From assembly GCA_019912685.1 (NCBI GenBank), contig JAIOII010001041.1, positions 1 to 46,039 of the forward strand: 46,039 bases of DNA, in the 5' to 3' direction. Within the stretch, counting starts at the first letter, position 1; each line of letters opens with the position of its first letter. The translations under genes were made by a program, and so were the position numbers. The notes under the pieces were generated by a model. The model was given only the letters and a program-made list of their open reading frames with translations, had not been told where the DNA came from and made no database searches. Of the stretch, positions 1 to 9,022 are shown piece after piece. The stretch comes from Kofleriaceae bacterium (lineage in GTDB: Bacteria; Myxococcota_A; Polyangia; Haliangiales; Haliangiaceae).

Positions 1-315
1 GATGCTCTGCGTGGCGAGCGCGAGGTTCGCCGGCTTCGCGTCCTGCTTCAGCGGGCGGATCGCGAGGCTCGTGTCGCCGATGGGCTTCACCTCGTACGCC
101 GTCGTGTCCGACGCGAGCGCCTTGGTGATCTTGTCGGGCAGATAGAACACCGTGACGAAGTCCGGGTGGACGGTCACGTCGTACGAGCCGCCCTCGTCGA
201 CGAGGATCGTCCGCGACTGGCCGGCGTCCTGCGCCGACGCGCCTGTCGGCCGAACGGCGACGACGGCGAGGACCAGTGCGATGAGGATGAGGAGTCGTGT
301 GGACAGCGATCTCAT
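1..315 (-). CDS. Secreted protein, N-terminal part (runs off the window)
   Basis: Reading the minus strand from the ATG at 313-315 gives 105 codons with no stop before the window edge. The protein begins with two Arg around a hydrophobic run (about residues 8-21) ending at ASA-QD, a good Sec signal peptide with an AxA cleavage site. The mature part has a short beta-rich stretch (ILVDEGGSYDVTVHPDFVTVFYLP, given here only as a landmark in pieces: ILVDEGG, VTVHPDF, VTVFYLP). Small secreted proteins next to Ser/Thr kinases are common in myxobacteria, including the DUF2381/TIGR02268 family, and this may be a distant relative; that assignment is inference. It lies 78 bp downstream of the kinase gene on the same strand, so the two could be co-transcribed. 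Confidence 0.7.
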   Translation of the reverse strand, partial: MRSLSTRLLILIALVLAVVAVRPTGASAQDAGQSRTILVDEGGSYDVTVHPDFVTVFYLPDKITKALASDTTAYEVKPIGDTSLAIRPLKQDAKPANLALATQSI

Positions 316-393
316 GGCTTGTTCTCTCCGACCCGGTGCATCGGTGGCACCGGTCGCGTACCACTGTCGGCGGCACCCTGCGGCGGTTGCGTC

Positions 394-1881
394 CTACGAG
401 CCACCGATCGGGATCTCGTGGATCGTTCCCGATCCGGAGCTCGAGCCCGAGCCCCGGCCACCGCCGCCTCGGCGCTTCTTCGCATCGATGGGCGCCGACG
501 CATCGACCGGCGGCGCTGCCGCATCCGTGGGGGACTCCGCATCAGGTACGGCGGCATCGACCGGCGCAACCGTCGCTGCCTGGGCGTCGATCACGGCGGA
601 AGGATCGGCCGCTCCGCTCGCCTCGCCGCCGGCCGCCGTGTCGGGCTTCGATCCTCCCGACGTCGCGACCACGACCACGACCGCGCCGATCACCACCAGC
701 GCGATGATCGCCGCGACGACGAGCCCGGTCTTCCGCGACGACGATGCCTGCCCCATCGCATCGGGGGTTGCCGGCGTCGTCTGTGTCGGCGCGTTCATCG
801 CCGCATGCTGCTGTGGCCCGAGCGGTACCGTGCCGAACGTCGGCGTCGGCGTCGGCGTCTGGGGCGTGCCCGCCGGCAATGCGCCGGGCGACTCGGGCAT
901 ACCGGCGCGGATGCGCTGGCCCGTTCGCACGGGCGCCTTGTGCGGAAAGCGGTGGAGGAGCAGCTGCTCGAGCTCACGACGCCCATCGCGCGGTGCGTGC
1001 TGGCAGCGCAACAGATCGTCGATCGCATCCTCCGCGCTCGCGTAGCGCTGCGCCGGCTCCTTCGCGAGGAGCTTGAGTGTCACCGCCTCCAGATCAGGCG
1101 GCACATCCGGCGCGACCGAGCGAGGGCTCGGCACCGGCGCGAAGAGCACGCGCGCGAGCGTCTCCGCCGTCGTCCCCGACGCGAACAGGTACTGCCCCGT
1201 CAGCATCTGCCACATCATCACGCCCACCGCGAACAGATCGCTGCGCCCGTCGAGCGGGGCGCCGTTGATCTGCTCCGGGCTCATGTACGCCGGCTTTCCC
1301 TTGATCGTCACCGACGCGCTCGCCGCCGTCGCCGCCCGTGCTTTGGCAATCCCGAAATCGCTGACTTTGACGGAGCCAGCCCACCCGAGCAAGACGTTAT
1401 GCGGCGACACGTCGCGATGAACCAGCCCGCGCACGCCGTCGGCACCGGCTGGGAGATCGTGCGCGTAGCCGAGTCCGCGCAGCACCTCGACGAGCACGTA
1501 GATCAATGTGGAGAACGGCAGTCGCCCGCTCTCGATCAAGGAATCGAGGTCGCGACCCTCGACGAGTTCCATCACCAGGTAGAGCCGGTGCTCGTGGTCC
1601 CGATCGAAGTCGAGCACGCTCACGATGTTCGGGTGCTGCATCCGCGACGAGAGCTTCGCCTCGGCGATGAACATCTCGCTGAACGCCGGGTTCTTGGACG
1701 CGTCGGGCAGGATGCGCTTGATCGCGACCGCTCGCTGGAAGCCCTCGGCACCGACCGTGTGCGCGCGGAACACCTCGGCCATGCCGCCAGCGCCGAGCGG
1801 CGCGTCGAGTACGTACTTGCCGAGCCGCACCGCTCCACCTCCGACTTGCGTCGCGTCGCCTGGCCCGGCCGTCGTGCTCAT
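394..1881 (-). CDS. Membrane-anchored Ser/Thr protein kinase (PknB-like)
   Basis: The protein has 495 aa. Residues about 23-285 form a Hanks-type kinase: glycine loop GAGGMAEVF (about 30-38), ATP-binding Lys55 in AVAIK, Glu74, catalytic loop HRD (D157) followed by SPHNVLL, and DFG at 175-177, so it should be active. A Pro/Thr-rich linker leads to one transmembrane helix at about 385-408. The tail is Ala/Asp/Val/Pro-rich and ends in a Lys/Arg/Gly/Ser-rich segment, a style common in myxobacteria. The reading frame is open far upstream, but the kinase homology starts here; the chosen ATG at 1879-1881 has GGAG four bases before it. The substrate is unknown. The secreted protein downstream may share the transcript. 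Confidence 0.9.
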   Translation of the reverse strand: MSTTAGPGDATQVGGGAVRLGKYVLDAPLGAGGMAEVFRAHTVGAEGFQRAVAIKRILPDASKNPAFSEMFIAEAKLSSRMQHPNIVSVLDFDRDHEHRLYLVMELVEGRDLDSLIESGRLPFSTLIYVLVEVLRGLGYAHDLPAGADGVRGLVHRDVSPHNVLLGWAGSVKVSDFGIAKARAATAASASVTIKGKPAYMSPEQINGAPLDGRSDLFAVGVMMWQMLTGQYLFASGTTAETLARVLFAPVPSPRSVAPDVPPDLEAVTLKLLAKEPAQRYASAEDAIDDLLRCQHAPRDGRRELEQLLLHRFPHKAPVRTGQRIRAGMPESPGALPAGTPQTPTPTPTFGTVPLGPQQHAAMNAPTQTTPATPDAMGQASSSRKTGLVVAAIIALVVIGAVVVVVATSGGSKPDTAAGGEASGAADPSAVIDAQAATVAPVDAAVPDAESPTDAAAPPVDASAPIDAKKRRGGGGRGSGSSSGSGTIHEIPIGGS

Positions 1882-2834
1882 CGTACTCCGACCACCATAC
1901 AGGAAATCCCGACCCGCCAGGAAGTCCCGTTTCAAGCTTCTGGTCAAGGACGTCGCGCGCGACGGTGCGCCGCCGGAGCGATCTTCGCGCCGCGCGCGCT
2001 GCCTGCACGCCGCCGAATAGCGGCGACGTCGAGATCCGGCCGCTGGCAGCGTGCGCTCGGAGCTCCTCGACCACCCATCCGCGAACCATCCCTGCCGCCT
2101 CACGCGCCTTCGGCAGACTACCGAAGCGCGTGTAGATCGCGGACCGGAGCGAACGCGGCAGCTGCGCCAACAACGCGCGCCCCGCAGCAGCGTGAGCGCG
2201 GAGCTCGACGATGACTCGCTCCTCCGTCTGCCTGCGTCCACCCCGCGCGACAGCGCGACCATGCGCGCAGCCGACTCGTCTCCCGCGCATGGAGTGCCCT
2301 GCCATTTCGGTCGCGCTCCATTCCACGTGGACCGATCCCAACCGCGTGATGATCGGTCGTTGCTCCGCCGCGCTCGCAGCTTCCTCGCCGTCGTTCCGAG
2401 ACGAGCCATGGCCTAGAAAGAAGTGTGGCCTCGACGACGATTCACAACTTCGCGGTGGCGCGATCGCGCGCGAGAACCATCTGTCCTTCCCGAGCGTTCC
2501 GACGCCGTGTCACCCCATACGGGTGATGCGCAACGCGCGCCGAAATCCGAGCGCGTCGTGTTGCGCTTTCGACCTACGCAGCCGGCGTTGTGGTACCGGT
2601 CGGGCTCTCTCGTAGATCGTGCTTGCCCGCGACCGAGCCGCTGGCGTACCACGATGGTTCATAGCTCTCTCTTACCGGCGTGACTGGAGTTCGTCATGGC
2701 TGTACTTCCCCTGGTTTCTGGTGTCGACGTGGCGGTGTGCAGCTGCCCGATAGCCGTTGCAGGACACGGCGTTGGGAGATTTGTTCGCGACGACCCGCAA
2801 CCGCGGGTGCTCGGTGGCGAAAGGAGCTGGCGCT
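1882..2834. other. Long non-coding or decayed stretch
   Basis: There are about 950 bases between the kinase start and the start of the large lipoprotein on the other strand. Long open frames exist here only because of the high GC; their translations are Arg/Ser-rich and low in complexity. The only protein-like signal is the minus-strand remnant at 2036-2341. The last bases hold the lipoprotein ribosome-binding site (AGGAG at 2822-2826). No convincing promoter or terminator was recognised. Confidence 0.5.
2036..2341 (-). pseudogene. Remnant of a protein with homing-endonuclease-associated (HNH_repeat) motifs
   Basis: One minus-strand frame carries a unit that reads like the homing-endonuclease-associated repeat: an amphipathic helix VIVELRAHAAAGR, then SLRSAIYTRFGSLPKAREAAGM, then the start of a second unit VVEELRAHAASGR. 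The RFGS...A...AAG signature is characteristic of that repeat. No clear start is visible upstream, and downstream the frame loses sense and runs into the kinase gene in another frame. The piece is therefore probably a decayed gene or one broken by frameshifts. The assignment rests on motif recall and is uncertain. Confidence 0.35.
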
Positions 2835-5800
2835 ATGAGTGACCTCGAGCCCACCCTCGCCGACTTCCATCAACCACCCGCCCCGCCCCGCCGCAGCCGC
2901 GTGGGAACGTGGCTGCGGCGCGCGTTCGCTGTCTCTATGGTCGCCGCGTCTCTCACCTGCGGCGGCGATGGCGGCAGCACGCTGAAGAGCACGACCTCCG
3001 GCGTCGCCTACTGGAGCGGAGGCGGTCCGGTGCGCAACGCCACCATCATCGCGTGGCAGATGGTCGATGGCGAGCGCACCTTCGAGCTCGGCCGCACCAC
3101 TACCGACGAGAACGGGCGCTGGGAGCTCACAACCGAGGGCTACGAGCATATCGAGTACGACGTGGTCGGCGGCTTGTACGCCGAGGCCTCCGGCGGCGAG
3201 GTCACGCTCGACAGCAACACGATCCTGCGGGGCATCGTGCTCGATGTGCCGATCGGCGGCACGCGCAGCGGCATCACGATCTCGCCGCTGACGGATCTTG
3301 CGGTCACGCTCGGTCACGCGCGCCGCGCCGCAAACAAGGAGGACACCTACGGCGCCTCCGTCCACAAGGCGGTCGAGCGCCTGACGAACCACTTCGGCTT
3401 CGATCCGCTCACGACGCCGGTCGCGTCGCCCGCCGCGCCGGCGAGCTCACCGACTGCCGAGGTGAAGTATGGCCTCGTGCTCGCGGGCCTGTCTCAGCTC
3501 GCCAGGTCGGTGGCCGAGCAACAGGGCGCCACCACGCAGTCGATCAACACCGTGGTGTGGACGCGCACGCTCGGGCGCGACGCGGGCTCGGCCGAGGCAC
3601 TGCTTGACGGCGTCGGCGCCGCGCCGCTGTTCGTGGGTGCGAGCTGCCCGCCACCGCCAGGTTGCTCGGTCGAGGGCCCCGGCTGCTATGCCGACTGCCG
3701 CGCGCAGACGAACACCCTCAAGGCCCGCATCGGCGCGCAGATCCTGTCTTTCCTCCGCACGTCGCAGAACGGGACGACGCTCACTCGCAACGATGTCGAG
3801 GCGTGGCTCGAAGAGGTGCGGACGAGGGTCGACGCGGACCTGTTCGGCTCTGACCCCGCTGAGGAGTGGGATCAGATTGGACCGACGATCACTTGGGTGA
3901 CGCCGGCGGCGGACGCCTCGGTGGCCGGTTCGATCGCCGTGGAGGTGACGGCAGCGGATCCGCTCGGCATTGCGAGCCTGACCGTCACGGCGGAGGCGCC
4001 CACGCCGATGCAGCTCGTCGACACGGATCCGACGCCCGAGCGCTTCGCGGCCACATTCTCGACCGTCGGCCTGCCCGAGGGTCCGCTCACGCTCACGGCG
4101 ACGGCCACGGACAGTCAGGAGAATCGAAGCGATGCACCACGACAGATCCTCCTCGACAACGTCTCGGGGGGCACCCTGTCTGCCCTCGTCTACAAGGGCC
4201 GCGTCGAGAACGCCGCCATCCGCATCTATGCGTTCCAGAACGGTGTACGCGGCAACCAGGTCGGCACCGGAACGACGGCGAGCGACGGCTCCGTCACCAA
4301 CGTCGTGGTCGCCGACAACTACTCGGGCCCGCTCCTCGTCGAGGCCGGTTTCGGCGGCACGTATCCTGAGGAGGCCGCGACCGCGACCGTCACGCTCGAC
4401 GTGAACGATCGGCTGCGCACGATCGTCCCGAGCTACGCCGAGGGTAACGCCATCTCCAACCTCGTCGTTTCTCCCCTCTCGTCGTTCGCGGTGACGTACT
4501 TCGAGTATTTGCAGCAGATGAACCAGGGCGGCTCGACGCTCGCTGAGCGCTGGACCACGGCGAGGACCGCGATGGAGACACACTTCGGCGTCGCCAACAT
4601 CTACAACCTCACGCCGCAGGCGCCGTCCGAGATGACCACGTTCAACGCGGGCGCCCGCTATGGGATGATCATGGTGGGCCTGTCGGAGACTGCGCGCATG
4701 GCATCGACGCTCGGCGGCGGCGATGGCGGTACCTTCGGCTCGGCCATGAACGCGATGCGCGTCTTCCGCGTGCTCGACACCGACCTGGCCGATGGCTGCT
4801 GGGACGGCCGCCAGGGCGCGAGCCAGCTCTACTTCGGCGGCACGGAGGCCGTCACTGTCCGCTCGGTGCGCCGCGATCTCGCGAACGCGATCGTGTCGTA
4901 CCTGAACGACGGCGTGCGCAACCAGACGCCCTACGCCGGCGCCGCCGACATCCTGTCGCAGCTCGACACGCTCTCCGACGGCGGCGGAAACAACGCGCCG
5001 GGCTCGTGCTCGGCCACGAGCCGGCTCAATCCCGACGCCGGCACCTCGTTCGACCAGATGCCGCCCGTCATCACGTTCACCGGCGCGACGCCGGCGGCGG
5101 GCTTCGTGCGCGGCACCATCACTGTCGACGCCGTCGCCACCGATGACCTCGACACGCGCCCCACCCTTCGGTTCACGTCACCCGCCGGCACTACCGATTC
5201 CGATGGGGACGAGACCGACTCGGACGCGCACCACACCTGGGACACGACGATGTTGCCGGACGGCCCGCTCGTGGTGACCCTCGAAGCGGTGGACGATGCG
5301 GGCAACGTCGGCACGGCCTCGAGGACGTTCACGATCGACAACCGTGCACCGACGATCAGCTTCAACGTCACGGACGGCAGCTGGCACGGCGCCCCTGGCC
5401 CCAACGTCTCCTACAGCCACGACGAGATGAACGTCGCGTCCGTTACGGCGATGCTCAACGGCGGACCGTTCACGAACGGACAGCAGGTCTCGGCGCAGGG
5501 ACAGCACACGCTCGTGGTCACCATCCTGGACCAGGCGGGTGCGTCAACGACGGCCACGCTGACGTTCTACGTCGACACGACGCCACCCGTCCTCTCCGAG
5601 GGCCCGATCACGCCGACAGGGTCGGTGGTCAAGGATACCCTGAGCATCACCTACACTGCCGACGACAACATGAGGCAGTACGGCTCGCTCGGCAGCAACA
5701 TCGCCGTCAGTGCGACTGGACCGGGCGGTGCGGTGACGCCCTCACTCTCGTACCCGCCGCAGGGTGACATGTCGCGAGCCGTGGTCGCCAGCATCGACAC

Positions 5801-8333
5801 CAATCTAGTCAGCGATGGGACCTTGACCGTGCGCTTCAACGTGAGCGACCGCGCCGGTAACCCCGCCACGGAGAGGCTCGTTACTCGCACCGTCGACAAC
5901 ACGGATCCGATGGTCGTGATCAGCGGCGTAGCGATGAACGTTTGGTACCCGTCGGCACGGACCATTTCCTTCAGCCAGAACGACGCGAATCCGGGGACGA
6001 CCACGGCGACCCTCAACGGTGCCGCGTTCGCGAACAACACGCAGGTGACAACTCAGGGGAGACACACGCTCGTGGTCACCGCCGTCGACCTAGCCGGCAA
6101 CACGAAGAGTGAGACCGTCGTGTTCTATGTGGACCTCGCGAACCCAACGCTCACGGTACAGCCAACCAATCCGAACGGCATGTGGATCCGGGGCTTGTTC
6201 GACGTGACCGTCGAGGCGACCGACACCATGATGGGTCTCGGATCGCTGCCGGACAACATCGTGGCGACCGTGACCAGCTCGCCCGGTACTACCTCTCCCG
6301 GAGACAGCTATCCAGCCGCGAGCGGCGGCGCCAAGCGCATCCGCAACCAGATCGACACCACGGCGATCGCCGGCTCCACGGTCGCGATGGGCAGCCTGTC
6401 GGTCCGTTACGACGTCACCGACGCCTCGGGCCGGATGGCGACGTCGGAGACCGTGGCGGTGATGATCGACAACAATCCGCCCGACATCACCATCAACAAC
6501 GTCGGCTCGCCGCCGATCCCAACCTTCACGAGTGATACCACGCCGACCATCACGGGCACCGTAGAGACCGGCGGGTCGCCCGTGACGATCACGCTTACGA
6601 TCCAGGGTCGACCGTCCGTGGTGGTGACGCCGAGTGGTGGAACATGGTCCTACACCGTGCCGGACATGATGCCGCTCGCCGACGGGCAGTACACGATCAG
6701 CGCGATCGCAACCGACGCCGCCGGCAACTCGACGAGCGCGACGGCCGTAACAATGAACATCGACACAGCAGGCCCGACGGTCACGTTCCAGACCAGTAAC
6801 GTGCTCGACGAGCGCACCCGCTGCACCGTGACCGTGAACGCCAGCGCGAGTACCGGTGAGATAACGTCCCCCGGCAACCCCGTGGCCTATATGTGCTCAG
6901 GGACCGCGACCGATCTGAGCCCCGGCGGCGCTTCGCTTGGAAAATACGTCGCGAGGATGGCGTCGACGAACGACAATCCCATCGCGTGGAACATCACGAC
7001 GAGCGACGTAGGCGGTGCCGGCGTCGCGAGCGCACCCGACACCGTACGCTTCCGCATCTACAGGACCACCCCTGGTGCTACCTGGGTGAACGCGACGCCA
7101 GGCATCCTCAGCGGAACCACGCTTCCGGCGACCGCGAATGTGCTCTCGACCGACTGGACCGAGCTCCTGACCCACAGCGCGAGCTTCACGATCGAGATCC
7201 AGGCCAGGGATCAACTGGGCAACTGGGGTCCGGGCACTACGCGCACCTGGACGCACGTGCCGCTGGCCAATCCCGTCGCGCTCGCGTTCCGCGGCAACGC
7301 ACCGCCGAGCAGCACCGACGCCGTTTGGGAGTACTCGCTGCACCGGCACAGCCTCTATCCGTTCACCGGCCAGACCGGACCAGCGAACGCGATGTCGAAC
7401 GGCCTCCAGGCCAGCGCCCCACGCGCCCTGTTCGTGTTCGACCTCGTGAACCCGCACCCCGTGCCGGTCAACGTCGGGTTCTTCCTCCCGGCGATCGCCG
7501 GTGCCACGTACACGAAGCGTGTGTGGGACACCAGTCCGTGGATTGCCGCCACGAGCATGACGGCCCCGAACAACGGTACCTGCTCCATCAATCCGTGGCC
7601 CAGTCCGAACTGGTCGGCACGGGTCAATCACAGCGCTCCGTACAACTGCAACACGGGATCGTGCACGTGTAACGGCTCCGGCTGGACGCAGCCGGCCGAC
7701 AGCCTGCCAGGCACCTCGACGGTGGCGCTCCCCGACAACACCATCGTCGTGCGCGCCGTCGATCTGAGCGCGCTGCCGGCCCAGCAGCAGCTCTCGGTCC
7801 TCGGACTGACGTCGATGGTGAACGGGCGCCCGTTTTACGAGTTCCAGATCCCCTCCGCGCCGTCGGACACGCAAGGCAAGCACATCCGGATTCTGGTGGG
7901 CTTCCCGAACCTCGACTTCTACGCGCCATTCACCTCACCGCTTGATGGCGTTCAGGAATCCGACGGCGTCGGCAGCGAGCAGCACAAGACGGCCGACGGT
8001 TACATCGCGACGATGACGGCGTCCTTCTACGAGCGGTGGGGCGCTTGTTACTCGTCCAGCGGCGGCAACTGCACGGCCGCGCGCGTGCGTCGCCACCTGC
8101 GGGCGCTCGTCGAGGCGCGGGTGAGCGTGCCGGCATTCGGAATGCAGCTGAACGTCAGGCTGCGTGCAACCAATTCTTCAACGGCTATTCCAGAGATGTT
8201 GCCGTACCTAGAGGACGGCCACACTTCGCGAAAGAACGGCTCAGCGTTCCTATGGGAGACGTGCGAGACCCCGTCCTACTCAGGCGGGGCATGTTCGCCC
8301 AATCTTCCGACCACCTCCAACTCTGCCCTCTGA
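2835..8333 (+). CDS. Large Ig-like-repeat surface lipoprotein
   Basis: The protein has 1832 aa. The ATG at 2835 follows AGGAG at 2822-2826; an in-frame ATG 26 codons earlier lacks this support. The N-terminus has an Arg-rich patch, a hydrophobic run and Cys42 (SLTC-GGDGG), so a lipoprotein with a non-canonical lipobox is likely. A carboxypeptidase-regulatory-like beta domain (SGVAYWSGGGPVRNATI) is followed by a helical module. The beta-plus-helical pair is duplicated: SPLTDLAVTLG...THFGF-type and SPLSSFAVTYF...THFGV-type segments, each followed by a YGLVLAGLS / YGMIMVGLS motif. Then come at least six Ig-like domains with D-x-AGN and VDxTPP linkers, and a Cys-containing C-terminal domain of unknown kind. 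It is probably an outer-membrane or cell-surface protein with an adhesive or structural role; that role is inferred from architecture. Confidence 0.85.
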   Translation: MSDLEPTLADFHQPPAPPRRSRVGTWLRRAFAVSMVAASLTCGGDGGSTLKSTTSGVAYWSGGGPVRNATIIAWQMVDGERTFELGRTTTDENGRWELTTEGYEHIEYDVVGGLYAEASGGEVTLDSNTILRGIVLDVPIGGTRSGITISPLTDLAVTLGHARRAANKEDTYGASVHKAVERLTNHFGFDPLTTPVASPAAPASSPTAEVKYGLVLAGLSQLARSVAEQQGATTQSINTVVWTRTLGRDAGSAEALLDGVGAAPLFVGASCPPPPGCSVEGPGCYADCRAQTNTLKARIGAQILSFLRTSQNGTTLTRNDVEAWLEEVRTRVDADLFGSDPAEEWDQIGPTITWVTPAADASVAGSIAVEVTAADPLGIASLTVTAEAPTPMQLVDTDPTPERFAATFSTVGLPEGPLTLTATATDSQENRSDAPRQILLDNVSGGTLSALVYKGRVENAAIRIYAFQNGVRGNQVGTGTTASDGSVTNVVVADNYSGPLLVEAGFGGTYPEEAATATVTLDVNDRLRTIVPSYAEGNAISNLVVSPLSSFAVTYFEYLQQMNQGGSTLAERWTTARTAMETHFGVANIYNLTPQAPSEMTTFNAGARYGMIMVGLSETARMASTLGGGDGGTFGSAMNAMRVFRVLDTDLADGCWDGRQGASQLYFGGTEAVTVRSVRRDLANAIVSYLNDGVRNQTPYAGAADILSQLDTLSDGGGNNAPGSCSATSRLNPDAGTSFDQMPPVITFTGATPAAGFVRGTITVDAVATDDLDTRPTLRFTSPAGTTDSDGDETDSDAHHTWDTTMLPDGPLVVTLEAVDDAGNVGTASRTFTIDNRAPTISFNVTDGSWHGAPGPNVSYSHDEMNVASVTAMLNGGPFTNGQQVSAQGQHTLVVTILDQAGASTTATLTFYVDTTPPVLSEGPITPTGSVVKDTLSITYTADDNMRQYGSLGSNIAVSATGPGGAVTPSLSYPPQGDMSRAVVASIDTNLVSDGTLTVRFNVSDRAGNPATERLVTRTVDNTDPMVVISGVAMNVWYPSARTISFSQNDANPGTTTATLNGAAFANNTQVTTQGRHTLVVTAVDLAGNTKSETVVFYVDLANPTLTVQPTNPNGMWIRGLFDVTVEATDTMMGLGSLPDNIVATVTSSPGTTSPGDSYPAASGGAKRIRNQIDTTAIAGSTVAMGSLSVRYDVTDASGRMATSETVAVMIDNNPPDITINNVGSPPIPTFTSDTTPTITGTVETGGSPVTITLTIQGRPSVVVTPSGGTWSYTVPDMMPLADGQYTISAIATDAAGNSTSATAVTMNIDTAGPTVTFQTSNVLDERTRCTVTVNASASTGEITSPGNPVAYMCSGTATDLSPGGASLGKYVARMASTNDNPIAWNITTSDVGGAGVASAPDTVRFRIYRTTPGATWVNATPGILSGTTLPATANVLSTDWTELLTHSASFTIEIQARDQLGNWGPGTTRTWTHVPLANPVALAFRGNAPPSSTDAVWEYSLHRHSLYPFTGQTGPANAMSNGLQASAPRALFVFDLVNPHPVPVNVGFFLPAIAGATYTKRVWDTSPWIAATSMTAPNNGTCSINPWPSPNWSARVNHSAPYNCNTGSCTCNGSGWTQPADSLPGTSTVALPDNTIVVRAVDLSALPAQQQLSVLGLTSMVNGRPFYEFQIPSAPSDTQGKHIRILVGFPNLDFYAPFTSPLDGVQESDGVGSEQHKTADGYIATMTASFYERWGACYSSSGGNCTAARVRRHLRALVEARVSVPAFGMQLNVRLRATNSSTAIPEMLPYLEDGHTSRKNGSAFLWETCETPSYSGGACSPNLPTTSNSAL

Positions 8334-8360
8334 CCTCAGTCATTGAACCTGGAGAAACCC

Positions 8361-8735
8361 ATGCGTGCCTTCTTCTCCGCGTGCGGCGGCGTCGCCGTCA
8401 CTCTCGCTCTCGTGCTGTCGTGCAGTGACGACTCGCCTGGTAACGCCGACGCCGCAGAAAACTGCGAGCCGCCACTCGCAGGTCGTATCTTGCGGGTCGA
8501 GAACGTCGCGAATTCTGTTTCAGGACCGAATATCAACACCCAGGCTTCGTGCGCCACCGGAGCGATGCTCTTGGGGGGTGGGTGCGAGGTAGAAGGCCAG
8601 AACGCTTCCACACTGGTTTTCAACACGAACTACAACTCGCAGAACGGAACTTATGGGTGCAACTGGACCAACCCGATGGCGATAACTGTGGAGACTGTGC
8701 GTGCATGGGCCGTCTGTTTGACGCCTGCCCCTTGA
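8361..8735 (+). CDS. Small Cys-containing lipoprotein, unknown function
   Basis: The protein has 124 aa. The ATG at 8361 follows GGAG at 8351-8354; a TTG at 8343 is a less likely start. The hydrophobic signal ends VLSC-SDDS, giving a lipoprotein Cys with aspartates just behind it. The mature part has four further Cys in a pattern (SCATG, GGGC, YGCNW, AVCL) that suggests two disulfides, and a GAMLLGGGCE turn. It lies 27 bp after the large lipoprotein, so the two probably form one transcript and may act together at the surface. No family was recognised. Confidence 0.75.
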   Translation: MRAFFSACGGVAVTLALVLSCSDDSPGNADAAENCEPPLAGRILRVENVANSVSGPNINTQASCATGAMLLGGGCEVEGQNASTLVFNTNYNSQNGTYGCNWTNPMAITVETVRAWAVCLTPAP

Positions 8736-8917
8736 CGCCGAAGCGGCAGCATGAAGGCCGTTCTTCTCGCCCGGTGTTGCGCTTGAGGAAGGAACCGCGC
8801 AGACCGCCGTAGGATGGCTCGAAACAGGGCGCCAGCAGTTCCGCCTTAGTTACGAGCACTTGCACGAATCCGGATTTCGACAGGAAACCGCGCGCGCCAG
8901 GTCTCGATAACGTAGTC

Positions 8918-9022
8918 ATGAACCAGCCGCCCTCCGCTCATCGTCGCCTCGCCGTGCTTCGCAACGGCAGCGGAGGCCTCACGGACGAACTGGAGCCCAC
9001 GCGGCCGGGGGCGCGCGCGTGA
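8918..9022 (+). CDS. 34-aa leader ORF coupled to the DUF4157 toxin gene
   Basis: An ATG at 8918 opens a 34-codon frame whose TGA (9020-9022) overlaps the GTG start of the toxin gene (9019-9021) in a GTGA arrangement, the classic form of translational coupling. The peptide is Arg/Pro/Gly-rich with no membrane helix or Cys. No strong ribosome-binding site is seen in front of it. It may be a real small protein, a coupling leader for the large downstream gene, or chance. The exact stop-start overlap is the main support. Confidence 0.4.
   Translation: MNQPPSAHRRLAVLRNGSGGLTDELEPTRPGARA

Noticed and set aside
166-2214. A 682-codon plus-strand frame opposite the kinase gene
   Set aside because: It is Arg-rich and low in complexity, and is the antisense of a clear kinase gene; GC-rich DNA creates such frames.
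1882-2409. N-terminal extension of the kinase frame by 176 codons
   Set aside because: Its translation is Arg/Ser-rich without domain character, and the internal ATG with a GGAG site sits right before the kinase domain.
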